Under the pieces are notes generated by a model, which worked only from the letters and a program-made list of their open reading frames with translations, was not told the origin of the DNA and ran no database searches. The position numbers and the translations under genes are program-made. Shown piece by piece: positions 18,656 through 26,160 of a DNA stretch of 64,000 nucleotides. This DNA comes from Cardiobacterium sp. Marseille-Q4385 (GTDB lineage: Bacteria; Pseudomonadota; Gammaproteobacteria; Cardiobacteriales; Cardiobacteriaceae). The stretch is from contig NZ_OU745373.1 in assembly GCF_916618745.1 (NCBI RefSeq), forward strand, positions 1,332,501 to 1,396,500, read 5' to 3'. Each line of letters begins with the position of its first letter. Positions within the stretch are counted from its first letter, which is position 1.

Positions 18656-19759
18656 ATGCCCCTGAACAGCACCCAAGAAATCATCGACGACCTGCGCGCC
18701 GGCAAAATGGTCATCCTCATGGACGACGAAGACCGCGAGAACGAAGGCGACCTCATCATGGCCGCCGAACACATCACCCCCGAGGCCATCAACTTCATGA
18801 CCAAATACGGGCGCGGCCTCGTCTGCCTCACCATCACCCAGGCGCGCAACGACCAGCTTAACCTCTGGCCGCAATCGCGGCACAACACCTCGCCGTACCA
18901 CACCGCCTTCACCGTCTCGATCGAAGCCGCCGAAGGCGTGACCACCGGCATCAGCGCTGCCGACCGTGCCCGCACCATTCACGCCGCGACCGCTAAAAAC
19001 GCCCGCCCCGAAGACCTTGTCCAGCCCGGACACATCTTCCCCATCGTCGCGCGTGAAGGCGGTGTCCTTGTCCGCGCCGGGCACACCGAAGCCAGCACCG
19101 ACCTGGCTCGCCTGGCCGGCCTCGAACCTGCCGCCGTTATCGTCGAAATCCTCAAAGAAGACGGCTCGATGGCGCGCCGCCCCGAACTCGAAACCTTCGC
19201 CGCCGAACACAACATCAAAATCGGCACCATCGCCGACCTCATCGCCTACCGCCTCGAACGCGAACAAACCATTGCCCGCATCGCCCAATGCGAACTGCCG
19301 ACCGAATATGGCACCTTCACCCTCACCGCCTACCAGAACATCTACGACAACGACCGCCTGCACTACGCCCTGAGCAAAGGCAAAATCCAGGCGGCGCGCC
19401 CGACCTTCGTCCGCGTTCACGTGCAAAACACCCTCGGCGACCTCTTCCATGCCCGCCTCAGCGAACGCACCCATAGCCTGCAAAGCGCGCTGCAACGCCT
19501 CGCGCAAGAACCGGACGGCATCATCGTCGTCCTCGACGAAGCCGAAAACAACAACGACATATTGAGCCGCATGGTCGCCTTCACCCACAACAACCCGCCA
19601 CCGAAACGTCCGCAAGAACAAGACCTGCGTACCTACGGCATCGGCGCACAAATCCTCATCGACCAGGGTGTCGGTAAAATGCGCCTGCTCTCGGCGCCGT
19701 ACAAACTCACCGGCATCTCCGGCTACCAGCTCGAAGTGAGCGAATACCTCAGCGAATAA
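18656..19759 (+). CDS. ribB: 3,4-dihydroxy-2-butanone 4-phosphate synthase with degenerate RibA-like domain (RibBX type)
   Basis: 367 aa. Residues 1-~200 are a complete DHBP synthase: MDDEDRENEGDLIMAAE (acidic Mg site), TKYGRGLVCL, HTAFTVSIEA, GHIFPIVAREGGVLVRAGHTEA. The C-terminal ~165 residues align with GTP cyclohydrolase II, but where that enzyme has its three zinc cysteines (SECLTGD...RCDCG) this protein reads VQNTLGDLFHARLSERTH, with none. So step one from GTP cannot be done here; a separate ribA should exist elsewhere. This matches the RibBX hybrid type known from Shewanella. Starts one base after the ribE stop. Confidence 0.92.
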   Translation: MPLNSTQEIIDDLRAGKMVILMDDEDRENEGDLIMAAEHITPEAINFMTKYGRGLVCLTITQARNDQLNLWPQSRHNTSPYHTAFTVSIEAAEGVTTGISAADRARTIHAATAKNARPEDLVQPGHIFPIVAREGGVLVRAGHTEASTDLARLAGLEPAAVIVEILKEDGSMARRPELETFAAEHNIKIGTIADLIAYRLEREQTIARIAQCELPTEYGTFTLTAYQNIYDNDRLHYALSKGKIQAARPTFVRVHVQNTLGDLFHARLSERTHSLQSALQRLAQEPDGIIVVLDEAENNNDILSRMVAFTHNNPPPKRPQEQDLRTYGIGAQILIDQGVGKMRLLSAPYKLTGISGYQLEVSEYLSE

Positions 19760-19765
19760 ACCTGA

Positions 19766-19797
19766 GAAGCCGCCAAGCGAGACAACTACGCGGATTT
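19766..19797 (+). repeat. Single ~25-bp CAAGCG repeat unit after ribB
   Basis: GCCGCCAAGCGAGACAACTA, starting ~10 bases after the ribB stop, matches the unit after gph (minus strand) and after tatB (plus strand). Confidence 0.6.
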
Positions 19798-19828
19798 CCC
19801 CCCTTAACAAACCCACAAGGAAAACACC

Positions 19829-20308
19829 ATGACCTCTAACGACGTCAATCGCCTTGAAGGCGACTACATCCTCGACAGCGCGCGCTACGCCATCATCTGC
19901 TCGCGCTTCAACGACTTCATCGTCAACAAACTCGAAGCCGGCGCCATCGACGCCCTGAAACGCCACGGCACCGAACTCACCAACATCGACGTCGCCTACG
20001 TCCCCGGCGCGCTCGAACTCGGCATCGCTGCGCAGCGTCTCGCCGCAACCGGTCGCTACGACGCCATCATCGCCCTCGGTGCCGTCATCAAAGGCGCGAC
20101 CGCACACTTCGACATCGTTATCGGCGAAAGCGCCAAAGCACTCAGTAGCGTCGCCCTCAAACACGACATCCCCGTCATCAACGGCGTCCTCACCACCAAC
20201 AACATCGAACAGGCCGTCGAACGCGCCGGTACCAAAGCCGGTAACAAAGGCGCCGAAGCGGCCCTGGTCGCCATCGAAATGGTCAGCCTGCTGCGCCAAA
20301 TCGGCTAA
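19829..20308 (+). CDS. ribH: 6,7-dimethyl-8-ribityllumazine synthase
   Basis: 159 aa. SRFNDFIVNKLEAGAIDAL, the VPGALELGIAAQRLA loop, ALGAVIKGATAHFD and VLTTNNIEQAVERAG are lumazine synthase signatures; the catalytic His lies in ATAHFD. It condenses the RibB and RibD products. AAGGA precedes the ATG. A two-unit repeat and a hairpin follow, separating it from the GNAT/nusB genes. Confidence 0.96.
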   Translation: MTSNDVNRLEGDYILDSARYAIICSRFNDFIVNKLEAGAIDALKRHGTELTNIDVAYVPGALELGIAAQRLAATGRYDAIIALGAVIKGATAHFDIVIGESAKALSSVALKHDIPVINGVLTTNNIEQAVERAGTKAGNKGAEAALVAIEMVSLLRQIG

Positions 20309-20317
20309 ACCGCGCCA

Positions 20318-20390
20318 TCACCCCGCCTGGCGAGCCCGGTAACAACCTCGCTTGGCGGCTGCCCGAACTGCAGGTGGGCATTAGCCCACC
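20318..20390 (-). repeat. Two inverted ~25-bp repeat units plus hairpin after ribH
   Basis: On the minus strand CCGCCAAGCGAGGTTGTTAC is followed by CGCCAGGCGGGGTGATGG, two copies of the CAAGCGG unit at one unit spacing, beginning 10 bases after the ribH stop. A 7-bp hairpin GGTGGGC/GCCCACC (20373-20390, loop ATTA) follows; it has no T-tract. Confidence 0.6.
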
Positions 20391-20503
20391 ACACCACCGA
20401 CCCCTCATGCGGTTCCCCCGCCTGATCCCACCATAACCCTGATCTTTAACACGCCCCCGCACACCTAACGCGTCGCTGCTAACCAGTACCCATCGACAGA
20501 ACC

Positions 20504-21190
20504 ATGCCCACCAACCAACATCACCAACCCATCGGCGACGCCCTGCCCGGTTACACCCCTGGCGCACGTCCGGCCATCACCACCCTGCATGGCCGCTACT
20601 GCCGCCTCGAAAAACTTGATCCCGCCCGCCACGGTGACGATCTTTATGCCGTCTATGGCCCCGCCGCGCCGCCAGCGAACTTCACCTACCTCAGCATTGA
20701 CCCCGCACCCGACCGCGCCGCGCATGATGCCCACATGCAGCGCATGGCCGCATCCAATGACCCCTACCACCTCGCCATCTGTGACGCCACAAGCGGCACC
20801 GCGCTGGGCACCCTGGCCCTGATGCGCATTGACCCGGCCAACCGCGTCATCGAAGTGGGCTGGGTCTGCTATGGCGACGCCCTCAAACGCTCGCGCCTTG
20901 CCACCGAAGCGCAATACCTGCTGATGCACTACGTCTTTGACGAACTGCACTACCGCCGCTACGAATGGAAATGCGACAGCCTGAACGCGCCCAGCCGCCG
21001 CGCCGCCGAACGCCTCGGCTTCACCTACGAAGGCACCTTCCGCCAGGCCGTCGTTTACAAAGGTCGCAACCGTGACACTGCCTGGTATTCGCTGCTCGAT
21101 AACGAATGGCCGGCACAACGCGCCCGCTTCGAGCGTTGGCTTGAGCCGGCCAACTTCGACGCCGCTGGACGCCAGCACACTCCACTCTAA
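20504..21190 (+). CDS. GNAT family N-acetyltransferase (RimJ/RimL-like)
   Basis: 228 aa. The core from about residue 28 has LHGRYCRLEKLD, then TALGTLALMRIDPANRVIEVGW and KRSRLATEAQYLLMHYVFD; the latter covers the acetyl-CoA loop, and AAERLGFTYEGTFRQA is the RimJ/RimL C-terminal strand pair. Such enzymes acetylate amino groups of proteins, amino acids or small molecules. The substrate is unknown. Probably transcribed with the next gene, 20 bases downstream. Confidence 0.85.
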   Translation: MPTNQHHQPIGDALPGYTPGARPAITTLHGRYCRLEKLDPARHGDDLYAVYGPAAPPANFTYLSIDPAPDRAAHDAHMQRMAASNDPYHLAICDATSGTALGTLALMRIDPANRVIEVGWVCYGDALKRSRLATEAQYLLMHYVFDELHYRRYEWKCDSLNAPSRRAAERLGFTYEGTFRQAVVYKGRNRDTAWYSLLDNEWPAQRARFERWLEPANFDAAGRQHTPL

Positions 21191-21210
21191 TCCCCCAACC
21201 CGAGACAACC

Positions 21211-22275
21211 ATGCACATCCGCCAACTGACCCTCGCCGACCTCGACCAACTGCAAAGCATCAGTCGCACCACCTTCCACGAAACCTTCGCCGCCGACAAC
21301 AGCGAAGCCGACATGGCGCACTATCTCGAACACAACCTCTCGGCCTCCCGCCTCGCGCAAGAACTCGTGAACCCCGAAAGCCGCTTCTACTTCGCCGAAG
21401 ACGACGACGGCAACGTCCTCGGCTACCTCAAAACCAACACCGGCGCGGCACAAAGCGAGCCGCAAGACCCGCAGGCGCTGGAAATCGAGCGCATCTACGT
21501 CCTCTCCGCCCACCACGGTCAAGGTGTCGGTGCCGCACTCTACCGGCAGGCGCGTCATGATGCCGAACAACAGGGCGCCCCCTACCTCTGGCTCGGCGTG
21601 TGGGAACATAACCGCAGCGCCTTGCAGTTCTACCAAAAACACGGCTTCACCGCCTTTGCCAGCCACACCTTCACCCTCGGTAGCGACGCGCAGACCGACA
21701 TCCTGATGAAACTCGACCTTGTCCCCAGCGCTGATGATGCCGTTCCAGTCACTAACAGTGCCGCTTATGCCGCTGACGATACCGCCCCCGCAGCCGATAG
21801 CGTTGCGCCTGACGCAGACCATGCCGCCCCGATCGCGCCTAGCAAAGTGCCCAACCTGCGCCGCCGCGCCATCGAACAACGCAGCCGCGCCCGCCGCCTG
21901 CTCCTGCAAACCCTCTACCAATGGCAAATCACTGGCGACCCGCCCCACCATGTGCGCATGAACCGCATGGAAGACCCGAAAGCGCGCGAAATCGACGAAG
22001 ACTACTTCGCCGCTGCCTACACCTACATCACCACGCACCGCGAAGAGCTCGGCAACCGCCTCGCCACCGTGAACAACCGCAAAGTCTCGCTACTTGACCC
22101 CGTCGAGCGCGCCATCCTCTGGATCGGTGTTTACGAAATCGACGAGCGTCCGGACATCCACCCGACCGTGACCATCAACGAAGCCGTCGAACTCGCCAAA
22201 CAATTCGGCGCCGCCGACAGCTACAAATACATCAACGCCACCCTCGACAAACTCGGCAAGCAACGACGCGCCTGA
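21211..22275 (+). CDS. nusB: GNAT acetyltransferase fused to transcription antitermination factor NusB
   Basis: 354 aa in one uninterrupted frame. Residues 1-~170 are a GNAT domain (IERIYVLSAHHGQGVGAAL is the acetyl-CoA loop, NRSALQFYQKHGF the last helix). Residues ~171-213 are a low-complexity Ala/Asp/Pro linker. Residues ~215-354 are complete NusB: RRRAIEQRSRARRLLLQTLY, DPVERAILWIGVYE, TINEAVELAKQFGAADSYKY. NusB binds boxA with NusE in rRNA antitermination. NusB normally stands alone (~140 aa) next to ribH; here it lies close to ribH but with an acetyltransferase attached. No good internal ribosome site precedes the NusB part. Confidence 0.88.
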   Translation: MHIRQLTLADLDQLQSISRTTFHETFAADNSEADMAHYLEHNLSASRLAQELVNPESRFYFAEDDDGNVLGYLKTNTGAAQSEPQDPQALEIERIYVLSAHHGQGVGAALYRQARHDAEQQGAPYLWLGVWEHNRSALQFYQKHGFTAFASHTFTLGSDAQTDILMKLDLVPSADDAVPVTNSAAYAADDTAPAADSVAPDADHAAPIAPSKVPNLRRRAIEQRSRARRLLLQTLYQWQITGDPPHHVRMNRMEDPKAREIDEDYFAAAYTYITTHREELGNRLATVNNRKVSLLDPVERAILWIGVYEIDERPDIHPTVTINEAVELAKQFGAADSYKYINATLDKLGKQRRA

Positions 22276-22291
22276 GACATAAGGACACCAC

Positions 22292-23395
22292 ATGCAATCA
22301 CAAAACATCCGCTACATCGCCCGCCTGGACCACCTGCGTTTCTTCGCCTTCGTCCTGGTCTTCGTCTTCCATTTCCTCGGCCCGGACAGCCCGCTCGTCT
22401 TCCACGGCGAGTGGATGAACCCAAAAGATCTCGCCAAGCTGTGGATACAGAACGGCTCCAGCGGCGTCAGCCTCTTTCTCGTGTTGAGCGGCTTCCTTTT
22501 CAGCCTGATTGCCGACGGCGGGCGCAAACCGGTGCGCTATCTGCCTTTTGTCTATAACCGCATCCTGCGCATCATCCCGCTCACCACGTTTTTCCTCTTC
22601 CTCATCATCACCGTCAACCGCGCCGAATCGACACCGATGGACATCCTGCGCCTCCTTACCCTGCAACTGAACACCGGGCACCCGTGGACAGGCTGGGGGC
22701 ACAGCGATGCCTTTCCTTCCGGCCCCATCTGGACGATTGCCGTCGAATTCCAGTTCTACCTGCTTTTCCCGCTTATCATCGGCTTTATCCGCGACAAAGG
22801 TATCCGCTGGGCGCTCGGCCTCATCCTGCTGATGATCACCACCCGCCTCCTCATCATCGGAAACAACAACCCGCACATCTTCTACAACCTCTACCACACC
22901 ATCACCGGCCGTCTTGATCAGTTCGTCATCGGTATCCTCGCCGGTATCTACTACCTGCGCAGTGGCGACGCGCGCCCCGCCCGTGTGCTACCGCTGATGC
23001 TTGCCGCCGTCGTCCTTTTCTACGCTTTCAGCTACCTCTTTGCGCAGCGGCATGAAAGCTGGTTCGGCGCTGCCTTCAGCTTCCCCGTCGAAGCCGTGCT
23101 GTGGAGCGCCGTCATCATTGGTTACCTGCGTTTTCCCTTCCCGAACTGGCCGTGGTTGGACCGCCTGCTGGCCTGGCTCGGTGGTCTCAGTTTCTCGCTC
23201 TACCTTTTCCACCTGCCCGTGACCTTCCTCGCCCTGAAGCGCTTCGGCATGAGCTATCCGCAAAGCCTGACGGAAATGCTGCAACGCAGTGCGGTGATCA
23301 TCGCCGTTACCATTGCCTACGCCTGCCTTACCTACTACACCATCGAAAAACCCTTCGCCGCCAGACGGGTCAAATACACCACGCACGGGTCATGA
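22292..23395 (+). CDS. Acyltransferase family 3 membrane protein (OafA/YrhL type), copy 1
   Basis: 367 aa, about 10 membrane helices. LDHLRFFAFVLVFVFHF is the N-terminal R/H motif of the family, VSLFLVLSGFLF follows, and the end is TYYTIEKPFAARR. These enzymes O-acylate surface sugars, LPS or peptidoglycan. It begins 16 bases after nusB and overlaps copy 2 by ATGA. The two copies share long identical stretches such as VYNRILRI/IYNRILRI and LLTLQLNTG, so they arose by tandem duplication. Confidence 0.9.
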   Translation: MQSQNIRYIARLDHLRFFAFVLVFVFHFLGPDSPLVFHGEWMNPKDLAKLWIQNGSSGVSLFLVLSGFLFSLIADGGRKPVRYLPFVYNRILRIIPLTTFFLFLIITVNRAESTPMDILRLLTLQLNTGHPWTGWGHSDAFPSGPIWTIAVEFQFYLLFPLIIGFIRDKGIRWALGLILLMITTRLLIIGNNNPHIFYNLYHTITGRLDQFVIGILAGIYYLRSGDARPARVLPLMLAAVVLFYAFSYLFAQRHESWFGAAFSFPVEAVLWSAVIIGYLRFPFPNWPWLDRLLAWLGGLSFSLYLFHLPVTFLALKRFGMSYPQSLTEMLQRSAVIIAVTIAYACLTYYTIEKPFAARRVKYTTHGS

Positions 23396-24486
23396 AATCC
23401 GCCAACCTTGCTTATTTCTCGCGCCTTGATCACCTGCGCCTCACCGCCAGCCTGTGGGTATTTGTTTTCCACCTGAGTTTCGCCGGTGATTTTCCCCGTG
23501 CCGGCAACGACCTCACCGATCCGGTAGAAATCCTCAAACTGTGGGTAGATAACGGACAGGTTGGCGTCAGCCTCTTCCTCGTGTTGAGCGGCTTCCTCTT
23601 CTGCCTCATTGGTTTGAACAGCGCCCGTCCCATCCGCTACCTGCCGTTTATCTATAACCGCATCCTGCGCATCTTCCCGCTCACCACCCTGCTCGTCTTC
23701 ATCACCATCAGCGTGGGGCGGGGCGATTCCACCCCGCTGGACGTCCTGCGCCTTCTCACCCTGCAACTGAATACCGGCGGCGGTGCTGCCGTCGCCGTTT
23801 GGGGCATGGAAGCCTATTTCCCGATCGGCCCCGTGTGGACGGTTGCCGTCGAATTCCAGTTCTACCTGCTCTTTCCCTTCATTTTCGCTGCTTACCGCAC
23901 CCACGGTGCGAGCCGCCTCGCCTTGCTCATCCTGCTGATGATCGCCACCCGCCTACTACTCGCCGGTAACAGCAGCGACCCGGATTTCCACCTCACCCTC
24001 TACTTCACGCTCATCGGTCGCCTTGACCAGTTCCTCATCGGCATGCTGCTTGCCACTTATTACTACCGCCGCCCGCATTCCCCGCTGCCGCCGCTGCGTT
24101 GCCTCATGGCGAGCATCCTCACCCTGGCTGTTTTCACCGCCTATTTCGCCCATCGCGGCCCGCCGTGGTTGCGGCAAAGTCTCGAACCGACCATCGAGGC
24201 CCTGCTCTGCGCCGCCCTCATCTACCTCTACCTGCGTGCACCGCTGCCCGACTGGCGGCGACTCGACCGCCTGCTCGCCTGGCTCGGTGGCCTCAGCTTC
24301 TCCCTCTACCTGTCGCACACCGCCATCTACCGCATGATGCCCAAACTGGGGCTGGCTTACCCGGCCTCCTACACCGATCTGTGCGGTAAAACCCTGTTTC
24401 TCCTGCCGCTGCTCATTGCCTACGCCACCCTTACCTACTACATCATCGAAAAACCCTTCAACGACAAACGCATCAAATACACATGA
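23392..24486 (+). CDS. Acyltransferase family 3 membrane protein (OafA/YrhL type), copy 2
   Basis: 364 aa, the tandem paralogue of the gene before it, with the same architecture: LDHLRLTASLWVFVFHLSF, VSLFLVLSGFLFCL, VWTVAVEFQFYLLFPF, LAWLGGLSFSLYLSH, YYIIEKPFNDKR. The start is the ATG at 23392 in an ATGA overlap; the frame is open further upstream inside copy 1, but that is shadow. It overlaps the next gene by ATGA as well. Substrate probably differs from copy 1, which would explain keeping both. Confidence 0.9.
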   Translation: MKSANLAYFSRLDHLRLTASLWVFVFHLSFAGDFPRAGNDLTDPVEILKLWVDNGQVGVSLFLVLSGFLFCLIGLNSARPIRYLPFIYNRILRIFPLTTLLVFITISVGRGDSTPLDVLRLLTLQLNTGGGAAVAVWGMEAYFPIGPVWTVAVEFQFYLLFPFIFAAYRTHGASRLALLILLMIATRLLLAGNSSDPDFHLTLYFTLIGRLDQFLIGMLLATYYYRRPHSPLPPLRCLMASILTLAVFTAYFAHRGPPWLRQSLEPTIEALLCAALIYLYLRAPLPDWRRLDRLLAWLGGLSFSLYLSHTAIYRMMPKLGLAYPASYTDLCGKTLFLLPLLIAYATLTYYIIEKPFNDKRIKYT

Positions 24487-24989
24487 AGATCATCCTCTCG
24501 CACGGACGCGGCGGTACCCCGCATAACAAAGAAATCTTCCACCTTGCGCGCACCGCCAAGCGCGCCGGTCACGACACCCACTGCATCAACGATACCGACA
24601 GCGAAGACCCGGAACTGCGCAGTGCGCGCCTGACCGCGCTTGTCGCCGCCGAGCCGGAACCCGTCGTGCTGATGGGCTTCAGCATGGGCGGCTACACCGC
24701 GATGCTTGCCGCTGCCGCCCATCCCGACAAAGTCAAAGGACTCTTCCTCATCGCTCCCGCCCTCTACTGCCTGCGTTACCGCGTGCAACACTACCCGCGC
24801 ATCAGCCCGACCACCATCGTGCACGGCTGGCACGACGACGTCATCCTCTACGAACACTCGCTGCGCTACGCCCGCGACCACGACGCCACCCTGCACCTCG
24901 TCGATGCCGGACACTTCTTCTACGCGCCGCATGAATTGGCTCAGCTCTGCCACACCTTCAGCGGCTTCCTCAGCCAATTCACCGCATAG
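24483..24989 (+). CDS. Small alpha/beta hydrolase
   Basis: 168 aa. LSHGRGGTPHNKE near the N-terminus resembles the oxyanion-hole loop; GFSMGGYTAM is the nucleophile elbow with Ser about residue 63; HGWHDDVI and DAGHFF supply the Asp and His. Size and layout fit the minimal serine hydrolases (YqiA/YcfP-like). Overlapping by ATGA with the second acyltransferase, it may remove or edit acyl groups, which is only an inference from the operon. Confidence 0.8.
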   Translation: MKIILSHGRGGTPHNKEIFHLARTAKRAGHDTHCINDTDSEDPELRSARLTALVAAEPEPVVLMGFSMGGYTAMLAAAAHPDKVKGLFLIAPALYCLRYRVQHYPRISPTTIVHGWHDDVILYEHSLRYARDHDATLHLVDAGHFFYAPHELAQLCHTFSGFLSQFTA

Positions 24990-25037
24990 ACGGCGTTGCT
25001 ATAATCCCGCCCAACCCCCATCCGAGCGAACCGCCCC

Positions 25038-25829
25038 ATGCCCATCCACAACACCCTTGTCTTTGACATCGAAACCGTCGCCGATACCGCTGCCTATCGC
25101 CTGCTGCACAACCTCCCCGCCGAACAGAGCGATGCCGATACTTACCGCCTCATGGCTGGCGAGCGTCTTGCTGAAAGCGGCAGCACCTTCATGCGCCATC
25201 ATCTGCACAAAATCGTCGCCATTTCCGTCGTCCTTAAAAACGCCAGCGGTCTGAAAGTGTGGTCGCTTGGCGAAGAAAGCAGCAGCGAATACGAAATCGT
25301 GCAGCGTTTCTTCCAGGGCATCGAAAAATTCGCACCAACGCTCGTGAGTTGGAACGGCAGCGGCTTCGACCTGCCCGTGCTGCACTACCGCGCCCTTTTC
25401 CACGGCATCCCCGCTGCGCGTTACTTTGAAAACGGCGACAACGACAACAGCTACAAATACAACAACTACCTGAACCGCTACCAGTGGCGGCATCTTGACC
25501 TCATGGACGTACTCTCCGGCTACCAGGCGCGCAGCAGCGCCAGCCTGAACGACGTCGCCAAACTTTGCGGCTTCCCCGGCAAACTCGACATGGATGGCGC
25601 CGCCGTGCAAGACCGCTACGCGAGCGGCGACATCAAAGGCATCCGCGACTACTGCGAAACCGACGTGCTCAATACCTATCTCGTCTATCTGCGCTTCGAA
25701 CTCATCCGTGGCAACCTCACCCAGGACAGCTACCAGCAGCACCTCGAAGAAGTCGAAACCTTCCTCGAAGAACAAGACGGCGTGCACTGGCAGGCCTTCC
25801 TGCAAACCTGGGCGGAACGCGGCGCATGA
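25038..25829 (+). CDS. Predicted 3'-5' exonuclease, PolB-like (DNA_pol_B_exo2 family)
   Basis: 263 aa. Exonuclease motifs of the DnaQ/PolB fold are in order: FDIETVAD (DxE, residues ~9-16), SWNGSGFDLPVL (motif II Asp), and YCETDVLNTYLVY (motif III YxxxD). It lacks a polymerase domain. Family members are common in gammaproteobacteria; their substrate is not established. It overlaps the DUF1820 gene by ATGA. Confidence 0.87.
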   Translation: MPIHNTLVFDIETVADTAAYRLLHNLPAEQSDADTYRLMAGERLAESGSTFMRHHLHKIVAISVVLKNASGLKVWSLGEESSSEYEIVQRFFQGIEKFAPTLVSWNGSGFDLPVLHYRALFHGIPAARYFENGDNDNSYKYNNYLNRYQWRHLDLMDVLSGYQARSSASLNDVAKLCGFPGKLDMDGAAVQDRYASGDIKGIRDYCETDVLNTYLVYLRFELIRGNLTQDSYQQHLEEVETFLEEQDGVHWQAFLQTWAERGA

Positions 25830-26149
25830 CCCGGGAAAACAGCATCTACCGCGTGCAATTCAAAACCGAGCGGCACTACTACGACCTCTACGTCCGCCAC
25901 GTCTTCCCGGCGGACATGGCGGGCTTCATCTGCCTCGAAGACTTCCTCTTCCACGAAGAAAGCGGCGTCCTCATCGACCCGCGCGTGGAAAGACTTAGCG
26001 CCGAATTTGGCAACGTCAGAACCGCGTTCATCCCCTACCACCAAATCATCCGCATCGACCAGGTCGAACGCTGCGGCGAAAGCCGTATCCGCCATAGCGA
26101 AGACGGCGGCGGCAACCCGAAAATCCAGCCCTTCCCGCCCCCGCGCTAA
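25826..26149 (+). CDS. DUF1820 family protein
   Basis: 107 aa. YRVQFKTERHYYDLYVRHV, then GFICLEDFLFHEESGVLIDP and TAFIPYHQIIRIDQVE, match the DUF1820 pattern of small proteobacterial proteins. Function unknown; the shape suggests a compact beta-rich cytoplasmic protein. Start fixed by ATGA overlap with the exonuclease gene. Followed 11 bases later by the TerD-nuclease gene. Confidence 0.85.
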   Translation: MTRENSIYRVQFKTERHYYDLYVRHVFPADMAGFICLEDFLFHEESGVLIDPRVERLSAEFGNVRTAFIPYHQIIRIDQVERCGESRIRHSEDGGGNPKIQPFPPPR

Positions 26150-26160
26150 ACGAGAAAGCC

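Noticed and set aside
21706..21860. Frameshift or missed stop between GNAT and NusB
   Set aside because: The frame is continuous through an Ala/Asp/Pro linker of normal codon use, and no alternative start with a ribosome site precedes NusB.
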